Positions 7,780 through 17,250 are shown, counted from the stretch's first letter. The stretch: DNA of 64,000 nucleotides from Marinifilaceae bacterium (GCA_016936255.1 JAFGYE010000023.1:62001-126000); one strand, 5' to 3'. Notes: generated from the letters alone by a model not told the origin. A program made the numbers and translations.

Positions 7780-9252
7780 TTATTTGTACAATGGCTTCTT
7801 TTTGTTTTTAATTTCATCCTCGAAAGAGCATGAGTTTTTGTTCTTTGTTTTGTCTTTACATCCAAACAAAAAGTTGATTCCGAAACGAATATTTGCCAAG
7901 TGAGCAGTATTTGGTTTAAGGGCCGCCATTACATTGTCGCTCACCACATAAAACTGTGTTGGGCCTAACTTTGTTGCCAATCCAAATCCAATGTTATTGT
8001 ACGAGTTGTTTACCACCGAATAACTTAAAGTGGTACTTAGATTTCTGAAAAAACGTGCGTTGGCTGAGAGTGTTAATGACGATTGTATTTTGCCGTTAAA
8101 AATTTCGGTTCTGCTTAATGCACCTACATTCACTCTTTTGTTAAGGTCGTGTGTTCCGCCTAAATAAATTTTGGCAGGAAGTCCTACTCTGTAAGAATCT
8201 ATTCCGTTTGACACGCGAAATTCATCAGCAATAGAATCAGTAAGGTCTTCAAACACATCTTCAATTTCGCGATAGTTTGGATCATTGGAATTTCCCGATT
8301 GCGACCAGTCGGCTCCTGTCCAGGTAAACGAACCTTTCTGAGAGAATTCATGACCATCCGTTTTCCAGTTAATCGATCCAATGTCCAATATACTTGCATA
8401 TAAGCGGGTTTTTTCATCCATTTGGTAAGTCATACCCAAATCAACCGCAAAACCTTTGTTATCGGTATTTGCGAAGAAATCTGCATCGTAATCATCACCA
8501 TCAATGTCAATGTCATTCACATATCCGTCCGCATCCAAACCGATTTGATTAATTGGCATGGAAACACGAAGACGGTGTTCCGAATTTAAAACAATCTCGT
8601 TACCGGAAGCAGAGGTGAATACGGACATGTCGGAATCTTCCATGTGCATGTTGGCTATACCAAACAGCATTTTTCCTTTGATACCAACCGTCCATTTGTC
8701 GTTTATTTTTTTCGATACACCCAGAGCAACTTCGTGATAGTAACTTGCATCCAATCCCAGTCCGCCCCAGTTTGCAGTTTTTCCTCTGTATGAGGCGTTG
8801 CCGTCTTTCAAAAATGTCACCATTTCCTGATCGAAACTGAAACGGGAATCTTCCTTCTCAATCACATCCAGTGTGAAAAAGTAATCTTTTGCGCGTATTC
8901 CGAGGGCAAAAAGAGTCAGTTCAAATTGCTGCGACACAAAATTGGTTGTTTGCAATGCATCGTGAAAGCTATTGATATCAACAACTAAAGAATCTTTTCT
9001 GATTCCTGTACCATCTTTAATTATATCGCTGTAAGCAAAGCTGCTGTTGCTGTAATTCAGATAAATTGAACTCAGCGCCGGAAAGCCAACGAAAACTTTG
9101 CATTCGGGTTGAATGGCCGGATTCAACTGATTTGACTGAGGAACATTTTGCATTAAATACAAAGTGTTGTTCATTTTTTGGGCTGAAGCCGAAACAGATA
9201 AAAACAGAAATATCAATCCTGCTATAGATGTTTTGTATATAAATTTAATCAT
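7780..9252 (-). CDS. DUF5723 family outer-membrane protein
   Basis: This 490-residue protein has a signal peptide (cleavage after about ASASA, residue 24) followed by LMQNVPQSNQLNPAIQPEC, the hallmark N-terminus of DUF5723 proteins. The remainder alternates short beta strands with aromatic girdles and polar turns, as expected of an outer-membrane beta-barrel. An acidic DIDGDDYDADFFA loop lies near residue 255. The C-terminus ends in a lysine-rich tail (KNKKKPLYK), not the usual terminal aromatic. It lies 18 bp after the upstream lipoprotein gene and ends the operon at a strong terminator. Its function is unknown; the pairing suggests a barrel-lipoprotein complex. Confidence 0.78.
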   Translation of the reverse strand: MIKFIYKTSIAGLIFLFLSVSASAQKMNNTLYLMQNVPQSNQLNPAIQPECKVFVGFPALSSIYLNYSNSSFAYSDIIKDGTGIRKDSLVVDINSFHDALQTTNFVSQQFELTLFALGIRAKDYFFTLDVIEKEDSRFSFDQEMVTFLKDGNASYRGKTANWGGLGLDASYYHEVALGVSKKINDKWTVGIKGKMLFGIANMHMEDSDMSVFTSASGNEIVLNSEHRLRVSMPINQIGLDADGYVNDIDIDGDDYDADFFANTDNKGFAVDLGMTYQMDEKTRLYASILDIGSINWKTDGHEFSQKGSFTWTGADWSQSGNSNDPNYREIEDVFEDLTDSIADEFRVSNGIDSYRVGLPAKIYLGGTHDLNKRVNVGALSRTEIFNGKIQSSLTLSANARFFRNLSTTLSYSVVNNSYNNIGFGLATKLGPTQFYVVSDNVMAALKPNTAHLANIRFGINFLFGCKDKTKNKNSCSFEDEIKNKKKPLYK

Positions 9253-9270
9253 AGTGGAGTGTCTGGGTGC

Positions 9271-10932
9271 TTAGTTATTAAGATCGATTTGAGCCTGTAC
9301 CGAAAGGGTGAATTTGAGTTCGTAACTGCCCTTTAGCTTAACAGGAACGCCACCATTTTCGGTACTTACGCCAGCGTTTATAATTAGGTTTTTGGTTTGG
9401 TTCAGGTTTTTTATCTGACTTTGGTTTAATTGTATTTGATGCTCCACCTCTTTTACTGAGGCAGGATCAACTTCGCCGATATTGGCACCAGATGTAAATA
9501 CGCTTGCCGCCTCAATAACTTGATTGTCCGAAATGGAATCAATTACATGGTAAGCAGCATCGGTAAAGTAAATTTTATCAATTGTTATGTCGAGCGGATA
9601 ACCGTTTTCAGTAACGATAACCACGGCAGCATTCATAATTTTATCTGCATCGCTAATGTCAATGTCGTTTACTGTATCTCTAAGCATCAGATTTGTTGCC
9701 GTAAAATCCAAAGGAACATCAATTTCAATATCTACATTAATTGCAGAACTGCTGCTGATGATGTTTGGAGTTGTTGGTGTTGGAGCAATGGCGCCGGTTG
9801 GGTTTAAAGCAATATTTCCAAAATATTCCAATCTGTCTGATGGTGGCAGAGCCATTAAATCTACAATACCGGAATTGTTTTTGTCATAGGTTATTGTTTC
9901 TGATATTGCATCGATCGTTAACGGATTTGTAACAGATACTTTATCAGGATAGGCAGGTTGCAATGCATCCGGATTTAATGAGGCTGCAGTTCCATCTGTT
10001 GCGTAGCCGGTAATGTCGGCATTAATTTGGAACGGAACTCCAACCGAGTTTTCCATGATAAGATTAATGTGGGGATCAGCAAATTGGTAATCACCTTCAA
10101 TATCATCCCAAAAATCAACATTCATGTCAAAGTTTCCGGCATCGAGAGTAATGATTTGATTTCCAAAATCACCTTTTGCCAATTGAAAATTGATGTTCTG
10201 AACAGTTAGGTTAATTCCCAGATCACCTGTTCCGCTGATGAGACCTCCATTATCTTTAATATCAATGTCAAAAGTGATGTCAACATCGTTATTGGTAGTG
10301 TAGGGTGTGTTGAAAAGTAAATTTAGGTTTGGTAAATTCAGCGTTTCAATTTGTGTTGCATTTGAAGCTAAAGAATAAGTTTGATTGATAGGATTGCCAC
10401 CTGAAGTTCCATTCGGAATTGAAATGCTGATATCTACTTGAGTATTTAAAGGATTTGTTAATCGGAATTGAATGTTTGCATCCAAATCCAATTCGTAAAG
10501 TAGTACGCCTGTATTTCCTGTGATGATCTGAATCTGATCGGTTTGCGGGCTCGTTGGTGGAAGTGACGCATATGGAATGCCAACACCAAAACTGGGTAAA
10601 GAATAACTTAGATCAATTGCGGATTGGTTGGGGAAATTTAGAACCTCATCAACATTGTAAGAAAAAATATCTTCTTCCATGTATTTGATGTGCAGCATGC
10701 CTTCCGCATCAAGAGTAATGGTTTGATCGGCAGGGTTTGCCTCATGCTGATTCAGTAAATACCACAGCGAATAAGTTCCGTACCCAACGGGAACAATCAT
10801 ATTGGGTGTCCAGTCTATTTTATCGGAAAGCTTGTCGAAGTCGTAGTCGTCTCCGTTAAAACAGGATTGCGTTGAAATGGCTAAAATACCAGCAATCAGG
10901 AATGGAATAAGGGATTTAAATTTGAATATCAT
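9271..10932 (-). CDS. lipoprotein of unknown function, operon partner of the DUF5723 protein
   Basis: This 553-residue protein has a type II signal peptide with STQSC, so Cys24 is the probable lipidated residue. The sorting position is followed by FNGDDYD. The acidic residues there may act as the export signal that sends Bacteroidota lipoproteins to the surface, but this is inference. The body is rich in Asn, Thr, Asp and Ile, with many short beta stretches (for example VDITFDIDIKDNGG, GNFDMNVDFWDDIEGDY), suggesting stacked beta-sandwich domains. No enzyme motif is recognisable. It is the first gene of a two-gene operon with the DUF5723 barrel (18-bp gap), so a surface-exposed lid or ligand-binding role is plausible. 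Confidence 0.7.
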   Translation of the reverse strand: MIFKFKSLIPFLIAGILAISTQSCFNGDDYDFDKLSDKIDWTPNMIVPVGYGTYSLWYLLNQHEANPADQTITLDAEGMLHIKYMEEDIFSYNVDEVLNFPNQSAIDLSYSLPSFGVGIPYASLPPTSPQTDQIQIITGNTGVLLYELDLDANIQFRLTNPLNTQVDISISIPNGTSGGNPINQTYSLASNATQIETLNLPNLNLLFNTPYTTNNDVDITFDIDIKDNGGLISGTGDLGINLTVQNINFQLAKGDFGNQIITLDAGNFDMNVDFWDDIEGDYQFADPHINLIMENSVGVPFQINADITGYATDGTAASLNPDALQPAYPDKVSVTNPLTIDAISETITYDKNNSGIVDLMALPPSDRLEYFGNIALNPTGAIAPTPTTPNIISSSSAINVDIEIDVPLDFTATNLMLRDTVNDIDISDADKIMNAAVVIVTENGYPLDITIDKIYFTDAAYHVIDSISDNQVIEAASVFTSGANIGEVDPASVKEVEHQIQLNQSQIKNLNQTKNLIINAGVSTENGGVPVKLKGSYELKFTLSVQAQIDLNN

Positions 10933-11100
10933 AATAGTTTTAATTTATATGCGTTTATATGCATAGTACCGAACAAAGCACTGAAAGCCCTAATAATTCT
11001 ATGATAAATTTCAGACATTAATTGTAAATCATGAAAAATCAATAGCTTGCGCAGACTCTTGGTTTTGGTACATGAATATTTAGTAATTGTTGATAAAAAA

Positions 11101-13863
11101 TTATTGTACGGAATAATTGAGAAGGAAGTTTCGGTTATCGCCTACATAGAGATTGAAGGATTTATCGCCGGTTTTCGAAAAGCCGATTGAGAATTCTGTA
11201 TTTCCTTTAAGTGGAAATCCTTTATGGTTATTTCCCTCTTTATCAATCAAAAAAATCTTGTTCTCATCTTCCAAACAAATTCCAATTTCAACATTTCTTC
11301 GCGAGAAGCTGTAAACATTAGGGCGGAAGCTAATATTGGAATCGAACTTTTTTTCGAGACTTTGTTTTCCCGAATCATCAAATATTCTAAGGATGTTATA
11401 ATCAGCAAACAAATATTCATTTTTGCCATCGGAATCAATATCTGCGGCTACAAAAAAATGTGAATCGGATAGTTGTGTGAGTGTTTTTTTCTCAATCGTT
11501 CCATCAAAATAGCAATAGTATATATTTCCGTTAACATCAGTAGTTACCAGTTTGTCGCTGATATTTCCAGCAGATGTTTCCAAAAAGAATGGGTTGTTCT
11601 TCGATTTTGAAAACTGTTCTTTACATTTAATTCTTTCTTCGCCACGGCGATTTAGGATGTAAATGCGATATTGATCGGCATAAACAATGTAGTCTTTGTT
11701 TTTTACCCGAAAGTGCTGAATTTCGCAATTAATTTCGTTTTCAGATTTATCCGGACTCCAACCGGTAAGAGTCTTGCCTTCTTTCGTGTAAGCATAAATA
11801 TTTTTATCCTTGCAAGGAATGAAAAACCGATAATTCTTGTTATTGTCGTAATCGAAGATAGAAACACCCTGAACAGCCTCAGCCTTTAGTTTTATTGGAT
11901 AATTTCCAACATTGTCACCATTTCTATCTACCAGATGAAGCTTGTTTTTAGTGGCAAATAAATACTGCAGTTTTCCATTTTTAAAAAGATCTATTTGGTG
12001 AACTTTTCCAACAATTTGAGATTCCAATGCTTTTTTCCATAAAACACGTCCCGATGGATTTAAAAGATGAAGTTGGTTATTGATATCCTGAACCAAAATT
12101 TCATTCTCTTTTGTATAATGATTTTGAACGAGATAGGGTTTGTGGGCAAAGCAGGTATCCAACCTCGATTCCCATTCGGTTTGAGGAGCCAACTCCAATA
12201 TCGGATCGTATTCGATGAATAGGTTGTTGTAGATCAAATTTCTGTTCGAGCTCAATTGCAAGCCAATAGCCTGAAATTTATTTACACTCTGCTTGTGATC
12301 TTGAATTTCTTTTTGCAAATCGGCCTTCAGGAATTCTGAAATAAATGAGTTTGCTCTTGGTGTTGAAGCATAAAAATAAAAGTTCGCTTTATTAGACAGG
12401 AACTCTTTATTTTCCATATAGGTTTGATTGGTATTCAGGGTTTTACCCAAAACCGATTCTTTAATAAATTCGGAAATAGAGCTGATATCAGGTCCCATCA
12501 CCATGTAATTATCGATAAAAGTAAAGTAGGCCGATGAGGCGCCTGCAAAGAAGCTTCCGAAAAGCTTCTCCGGAAGTTGATCTTCAGGCAATCTGAAAAT
12601 ATCGAAGCTGGTTTCTTTGTCGAGCTGGTAAGTGCGCATGTAGTAGGCAAGAGTGCGTTGTTCTTTTTTTGCATTGCCTTTAATCATTTCCAGCATTTTT
12701 TCCTTGGCAATACTGGCGCTTTTAGTTCGTATGATGGTGAAGCGTTTGTTGGTTTGGCCTTCGGTAAAGGCAATGCCAACTTCTTTATGGATAATAGAAT
12801 AGATGACTTCTTCGTAATCCACTCCGGTTTTCTTTTTTACAGCGCTGATGTTTTTCAGATATTCGGATAATTGTCCCATCTGATCGAGATACTTACGGTA
12901 TTTTCCTTTGTGTAAAGGAGCATCGTCAATACCCAGTATAGCTAAAATACTGGTACTCGAAGGAATCATGGATTCCATTTCCATTTTAACAGGTTCTTGT
13001 TGAAGGAACAGATTCATCAGGTTGCCTTGCTGAGGATCGCTGTATGTGAAACCGTTTAGCAGGATTATTTTATTTCTGAAACTAAGATCAAGTTCAGTCC
13101 AGTTCGCCAAATTGGTATAGTTCCGAATAAATTTGCTGTAATCTTTATCGAGTGATAAGGAAACCTGTTTGGGAAAGGTTTTTAGGTTCAGGAAGATGTT
13201 GGCATCCACATTTTTCCCAATTGTACGGCGAATTTGTTCAAAGCCTTTCGAATTACAAATGGAGTTTTCGGTGCTTAACTGCAATACCGAATTTTCGACC
13301 AATAACATCGATCTGCTGGCAATAAACAATCCTTTCGAAAATGTAAAGTGAATTCCTTTATCTTTCGGGTTTTGGGGCGGAATGCTAAATAATGTTGTGT
13401 TGTGGTATTTTCGTTCCGAAACCGATCTGTCCAGACCAACCCAATTAATGATGGCATTTTTAATTTTCTTTTCTTCCAGATAATCAGTGATCGGTAGGAT
13501 GTATAGGTATTCAATTTCATTTTTCCCTTGCAAATGACTCGCCATGGTAAATGACCGATCCAAAGATAGAGTGCCTTCCGAATCAAAATGACTGATCAGG
13601 CTGTCTATAAACTGAAGATTTTTATTGATGGCAGCAATTTTATCGAATTTGCTCAGCTCTTTCCACGCACCGGTATTGTTCTCCAATTTTGTGATTAACT
13701 GCTCCAGACTCTCAAATTGAATAATCATCTCGGAATTAACCGGAATGGCCGAGAAAGGATCTATTCCTTTATATTCGCGTTGTTTTTGAAGGTATAAGTA
13801 GCCTAAAACAGTAATTGTCAGAAGCAAAAGGATTAGCAGAGAGGTTAATATTTTTTTCAGCAT
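11101..13863 (-). CDS. membrane-anchored protein with DUF3352-like N-terminal part and C-terminal beta-propeller-like repeats
   Basis: The protein is 920 residues. A single N-terminal hydrophobic helix (residues 5-26) anchors or exports it. PFSAIPVNSEMIIQFESLEQL (residues ~37-57) and the following ~530 residues resemble DUF3352-type proteins (my recollection, moderate certainty). From about residue 600 there are blade-like repeats: NEILVQDINNQLHLLNPSG, LQYLFATKNKLHLVDRNGD, KDYIVYADQYRIYILNRRG, KLVTTDVNGNIYYCYFDG and KNEYLFADYNILRIFDDSG. Each has a beta-strand pair ending in D/N-x-x-G, as in PQQ-like or FG-GAP propellers. The function is unknown; a periplasmic scaffold or sensor is possible. 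The gene is monocistronic, with a TATTTTTG promoter element upstream. Confidence 0.65.
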   Translation of the reverse strand: MLKKILTSLLILLLLTITVLGYLYLQKQREYKGIDPFSAIPVNSEMIIQFESLEQLITKLENNTGAWKELSKFDKIAAINKNLQFIDSLISHFDSEGTLSLDRSFTMASHLQGKNEIEYLYILPITDYLEEKKIKNAIINWVGLDRSVSERKYHNTTLFSIPPQNPKDKGIHFTFSKGLFIASRSMLLVENSVLQLSTENSICNSKGFEQIRRTIGKNVDANIFLNLKTFPKQVSLSLDKDYSKFIRNYTNLANWTELDLSFRNKIILLNGFTYSDPQQGNLMNLFLQQEPVKMEMESMIPSSTSILAILGIDDAPLHKGKYRKYLDQMGQLSEYLKNISAVKKKTGVDYEEVIYSIIHKEVGIAFTEGQTNKRFTIIRTKSASIAKEKMLEMIKGNAKKEQRTLAYYMRTYQLDKETSFDIFRLPEDQLPEKLFGSFFAGASSAYFTFIDNYMVMGPDISSISEFIKESVLGKTLNTNQTYMENKEFLSNKANFYFYASTPRANSFISEFLKADLQKEIQDHKQSVNKFQAIGLQLSSNRNLIYNNLFIEYDPILELAPQTEWESRLDTCFAHKPYLVQNHYTKENEILVQDINNQLHLLNPSGRVLWKKALESQIVGKVHQIDLFKNGKLQYLFATKNKLHLVDRNGDNVGNYPIKLKAEAVQGVSIFDYDNNKNYRFFIPCKDKNIYAYTKEGKTLTGWSPDKSENEINCEIQHFRVKNKDYIVYADQYRIYILNRRGEERIKCKEQFSKSKNNPFFLETSAGNISDKLVTTDVNGNIYYCYFDGTIEKKTLTQLSDSHFFVAADIDSDGKNEYLFADYNILRIFDDSGKQSLEKKFDSNISFRPNVYSFSRRNVEIGICLEDENKIFLIDKEGNNHKGFPLKGNTEFSIGFSKTGDKSFNLYVGDNRNFLLNYSVQ

Positions 13864-13894
13864 GGTTAGAAGGTTGCGTGGAAAAGTGATTGAT

Positions 13895-13902
13895 CAAAAA
13901 TA
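13895..13902 (-). promoter_or_regulatory. candidate -7 promoter element for the 920-residue protein gene
   Basis: TATTTTTG on the minus strand (TAnnTTTG match) lies 32 nt before the start codon. The -33 position is A/T-rich without a clear TTTG. Confidence 0.4.
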
Positions 13903-13975
13903 GCAATTTATCGAATGTTTAAAAAATTATGTGTACGATATCTTTGCAGCAAAGAAAATGCTTGGATGAACCCCT

Positions 13976-14004
13976 GAAAAAATACCCCGACGGTTGCCGG
14001 GGTA
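13976..14004 (-). terminator. intrinsic terminator downstream of the ALDH7-type gene
   Basis: Stem TACCCCG (13983-13989) / CGGGGTA (13998-14004), followed on the minus strand by six T, 40 nt after the stop codon of the dehydrogenase gene. Confidence 0.85.
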
Positions 14005-14043
14005 CTTGCTTTTAAATAATCGTAAGTGTTTGGTGTGTTGTGT

Positions 14044-15576
14044 CTAAAAATCGAATTTAATTCCTTGTGCCAACGGCAGGTCTACGCCATAGTTTATGGT
14101 ATTCGTTTGTCTTCTCATGTATGTTTTCCAGGAATCGGAACCTGATTCACGTCCGCCGCCGGTTTCCTTTTCGCCGCCAAAAGCACCGCCAATTTCAGCT
14201 CCTGATGTTCCAATGTTTACATTGGCAATTCCACAATCGCTTCCAATAGCAGAAATAAAGGTTTGAGCTTCGCGCATGTTCATGGTGAAAATCGATGAGG
14301 ATAAACCTTGAGGCACATCATTGTGCAAATGAATGGCTTCGTCGAGGGTTTTGTATTTCATGATGTATAGAACCGGAACAAATGATTCATCCTGAACAAT
14401 TTGCCAGTGATTTTCAACCTCGCAGAAGGTAGGAACCACAAAATTACCATCCAGCACTTTATCGCCGTAAACAATTTTACCACCTGCTTTTTTCACTTCG
14501 GCAATGGCGTGTTTGTATACTTCTACGGCACTGTTGTCAATTACAGGGCCAACCAATGTTTTTTCATCCAACGGATTGCCAATTTTTCCTTCCACCTGTT
14601 TGTACGCATGCAGCAAACGGGTTTTCACATCCTCGTAAATACTTTCGTGGATAATCAGACGTCGGGTAGAGGTACATCTCTGTCCGGCAGTACCAACCGA
14701 TCCGAATACAATTCCCGGAATGGCCATGTCTAAATCGGCCGAAGGAGCCATGATTATTGCGTTGTTGCCACCCAATTCGGCAATGGTTCTTCCCAAACGG
14801 GCCCCCACTTTTTCGGCAACCCGTTTGCCTATGGCTGTTGATCCGGTAACCGAAATTAACGGAACCCGTTTATCTTCTATAAAATTATCACCCATTACTG
14901 ATGATTTTGCAACGATCAGGTTGAAAACACCTTCGGGTACATTGTTGTCTTTTAGTACTTTTTGAATGATGTTGTGACAAGCCAGAGCACACAGAGGCAC
15001 TTTCGAGCTGGGTTTCCAGATAATCACATCGCCGCAAACCGCTGCCAGCATTGCGTTCCATGCCCAAACAGCTACCGGAAAGTTGAAAGCAGAAATTACC
15101 CCCACAATTCCCAGCGGATGGTACTGATCCATCATTTTATGATCCGGACGTTCGGAATGCATGGTGAATCCGTAAAGCATTCTCGATTGCCCCACTGCAA
15201 AATCACAGATGTCAATCATTTCCTGAACTTCGCCTAATCCTTCCTGATAAATTTTCCCCATTTCGAGGCTGACTAATTTTCCCAAATCATCTTTGGCTTC
15301 GCGAAGCGCATTGCCAATTTGCCGGACAATTTCTCCTCGTTTTGGAGCCGGCATCTTTCGCCACACTTTAAATGCTTCCTGAGCAGTCTCCAGCACCTTT
15401 TCGTAATCAGCAGCATCGGCATTCTTTACTTTTGCAATTACAGAACCATCAATGGGAGAGACCGATTCGGTTACTGTACCATGGCAATCGAACCAATTCG
15501 TACCGGTTGAAACTCCTTCGTTAATTGGATCAATGCCAAGGCGTTTTAGTGTTTCCTGAACTCCAAAATCTTTCAT
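14044..15576 (-). CDS. aldehyde dehydrogenase, ALDH7 (aminoadipate-semialdehyde dehydrogenase) type
   Basis: This 510-residue cytoplasmic NAD(P)-dependent aldehyde dehydrogenase has the catalytic Cys301 in GTAGQRCTSTRR and the general base Glu267 in ELGGNNAII. The nucleotide-binding segment is VTGSTAIGKRVAE (residues 243-255). The combination GGNNAI plus GQRCTSTRRL is typical of the ALDH7/antiquitin branch (aminoadipate semialdehyde or related lysine-catabolic aldehydes), not of glyceraldehyde or succinate-semialdehyde enzymes. The exact substrate cannot be fixed from sequence, and no lysine-degradation partner is adjacent. It is monocistronic with its own terminator. Confidence 0.85.
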   Translation of the reverse strand: MKDFGVQETLKRLGIDPINEGVSTGTNWFDCHGTVTESVSPIDGSVIAKVKNADAADYEKVLETAQEAFKVWRKMPAPKRGEIVRQIGNALREAKDDLGKLVSLEMGKIYQEGLGEVQEMIDICDFAVGQSRMLYGFTMHSERPDHKMMDQYHPLGIVGVISAFNFPVAVWAWNAMLAAVCGDVIIWKPSSKVPLCALACHNIIQKVLKDNNVPEGVFNLIVAKSSVMGDNFIEDKRVPLISVTGSTAIGKRVAEKVGARLGRTIAELGGNNAIIMAPSADLDMAIPGIVFGSVGTAGQRCTSTRRLIIHESIYEDVKTRLLHAYKQVEGKIGNPLDEKTLVGPVIDNSAVEVYKHAIAEVKKAGGKIVYGDKVLDGNFVVPTFCEVENHWQIVQDESFVPVLYIMKYKTLDEAIHLHNDVPQGLSSSIFTMNMREAQTFISAIGSDCGIANVNIGTSGAEIGGAFGGEKETGGGRESGSDSWKTYMRRQTNTINYGVDLPLAQGIKFDF

Positions 15577-15884
15577 GTGTCTATGATTTTAAGTTTTTGC
15601 CACATGGAACTTACCATTATAATCATCCCCCTGTGCGCAGAAAGTTTTATACATGGACGTTTCATGTTTTTGTATGATTTGTCTTTTGGCGGAAGTATAA
15701 TTATCCGTCAAAAAGGGGTTAGCACTATCGTGTTTTTACATCGAACCTACAATATAACACTTGTAAGTCTTTTTCCTTATGATATATGTCATGTGATTCG
15801 TTTAAATAAGAGTAAAAATAAACCCGAATCGTCTGTGATTCGGGTTCTGATGATTTTGATAATTATAATTTGAGAAATTATATT
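15577..15884. other. intergenic, no gene seen
   Basis: The stretch holds upstream sequence of the ALDH7-type gene on one side and the terminator of the next minus-strand gene on the other. A plus-strand open frame of 98 codons exists but has no ribosome-binding context, has odd hydrophobic composition and runs antisense through the terminator, so it is not called. Confidence 0.5.
15811..15846 (-). terminator. intrinsic terminator for the dihydroorotate-dehydrogenase-like gene
   Basis: A perfect 10-bp stem AACCCGAATC (15821-15830) / GATTCGGGTT (15837-15846) with loop GTCTGT is followed on the minus strand by TTATTTTTAC. Confidence 0.75.
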
Positions 15885-16877
15885 TTACATCACGAAGTTT
15901 CTGAATTGTTTCATGAATTGTACTCTTTCGAAAGCCGCCGGATCATTGGATTTAGACTGACTCATTTTGCCTTTAAAATCACGAATGCTCTCAAATCCAT
16001 GTTCTTCCATCCATGCATAAATTTCTTTCGATAGAACATCGATGTATTCGGGGCCGTTTTTGTATAGTACAGAGGCCAATTGAACGGCATCGGCACCGGC
16101 AAGCAGGTGTTTTATAATGCTTTCGGATGTGTGAATTCCTGTTGTACCGGCAATGGAGCATTTTACCCGTTCCGACATGATTCCTGTCCATCGTAAGGAA
16201 TTCTTGTAATCGTCTGGTCCCGATAAAATTTGGCCATTGGTTACACTTAAATCTGTAATGTCGAAATCAGGACTGTAAAAGCGATTGAACATTACAATTC
16301 CATCCACATTCATATCATCAAGCCGTTTGATTAAATTGGACAGATTGGAATGATACGGGCTTATTTTTAAGGCAATAGGCAAGGCAACCTGATCTTTTAC
16401 AGTTTTAAGAACATCGTAGTAAATCTGCTCGTTTTCATCACCGGTTCTGTTCATATCCGTAGGAAGAACAAATAAGTTGATTTCCAAAGCATCGGCACCG
16501 GCTTTTTCAATTTCCCGGGCAAAATAAGTCCATTTTTGAGCACTTACACAGTTAATGCTCGCAATAATTGGAACCGAAACAGCGGCTTTTGCTTCTTTTA
16601 TCAGTCTTAGGTATTTACGAACTGTATCTTCCTGATGATCTTCATCCATATAGTCGAAAGTTTCAGGATATACATACGGACGACTGGTCATGGCGAGTAT
16701 TTTCTCATCCATTTCCATGATTATTTCTTCCTCGAAAAGGGATTTTAGAACGATAGCTCCGGCGCCATGAACTTCCAATTCAATTAATTTCTCAATAGAG
16801 TCGGTGAGACCCGAACTTGCAGCTATAATAGGACTGCTTAAATCCAATCCAAGATAATTGGTGGCTAAGTTTGGCAT
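15885..16877 (-). CDS. dihydroorotate dehydrogenase-like FMN protein, atypical active site
   Basis: This 330-residue TIM-barrel flavoprotein is of the dihydroorotate dehydrogenase superfamily: N-terminal YLGLDLSSPIIAASSGLT, IVLKSLFEEE, PIIASINCVS, ALEINLFVLP, LPIALKISPYHSN and the C-terminal phosphate/FMN loop IAGTTGIHTSESIIKHLLAGAD. In true class 1 enzymes the strand 'EIN' is followed by SCPN, which carries the catalytic Cys. Here it reads EINLFVLP, so the catalytic Cys loop is replaced. This matches a group annotated only as dihydroorotate dehydrogenase-like. A pyrimidine-biosynthetic role is therefore doubtful; it may reduce another substrate. It is monocistronic, with a good promoter (16921-16952). 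Confidence 0.8.
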   Translation of the reverse strand: MPNLATNYLGLDLSSPIIAASSGLTDSIEKLIELEVHGAGAIVLKSLFEEEIIMEMDEKILAMTSRPYVYPETFDYMDEDHQEDTVRKYLRLIKEAKAAVSVPIIASINCVSAQKWTYFAREIEKAGADALEINLFVLPTDMNRTGDENEQIYYDVLKTVKDQVALPIALKISPYHSNLSNLIKRLDDMNVDGIVMFNRFYSPDFDITDLSVTNGQILSGPDDYKNSLRWTGIMSERVKCSIAGTTGIHTSESIIKHLLAGADAVQLASVLYKNGPEYIDVLSKEIYAWMEEHGFESIRDFKGKMSQSKSNDPAAFERVQFMKQFRNFVM

Positions 16878-16920
16878 GTCAGAAAATTTTAGTTTATGTT
16901 TTGTGTTGATTTTGTTTACT

Positions 16921-16952
16921 CAAATGTAGTTTTGCAAACAGATTATAACAAA
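16921..16952 (-). promoter_or_regulatory. Bacteroidota promoter of the dihydroorotate-dehydrogenase-like gene
   Basis: On the minus strand TTTG (16949-16952) is separated by 20 nt from TACATTTG (16921-16928). Both match the TTTG / TAnnTTTG consensus. The start codon lies about 45 nt downstream. Confidence 0.7.
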
Positions 16953-17200
16953 TCAATAATCTTTATGCTAATATAGAGAATCCTGATGTGAATTGCCAAG
17001 ATGTTTTTGTGTGTAAAGTGAGAATTGCATTTGCTTTTTTCAATATTAACCCACTTTTGTTCTTCGATGTTGTTGCCGGAGGAAATAAAACAGCAGGAGT
17101 TTGTATGTGATAATTAAATGAAGCTCAGCACATCTGATGTTTGCCCGCTTTGCAAGGATCTTAGGAGTGAGTTTTTTTTGAAAAAAAAGACAGCTTTTGT
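16953..17200. other. intergenic, no gene seen
   Basis: AT-rich spacer between two divergent promoters (the minus-strand FMN protein gene and the plus-strand tRNA). No protein-like frame or other structure is visible. Confidence 0.4.
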
Positions 17201-17231
17201 TTTGCTGGATTGAAACAAACATCTATATTTG
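17201..17231 (+). promoter_or_regulatory. Bacteroidota promoter of tRNA-Leu
   Basis: TTTG (17201-17204), a 19-nt spacer, then TATATTTG (17224-17231). Both boxes match the phylum's sigma-70 consensus at the canonical distance, and the mature tRNA begins 20 nt downstream. Confidence 0.8.
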
Positions 17232-17250
17232 CATCGCATTCAAAAGCAAT

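Noticed and set aside
15577-15873. 98-codon plus-strand frame between two minus-strand genes
   Set aside because: It has odd hydrophobic runs, no ribosome-binding context and crosses the terminator of the neighbouring gene.
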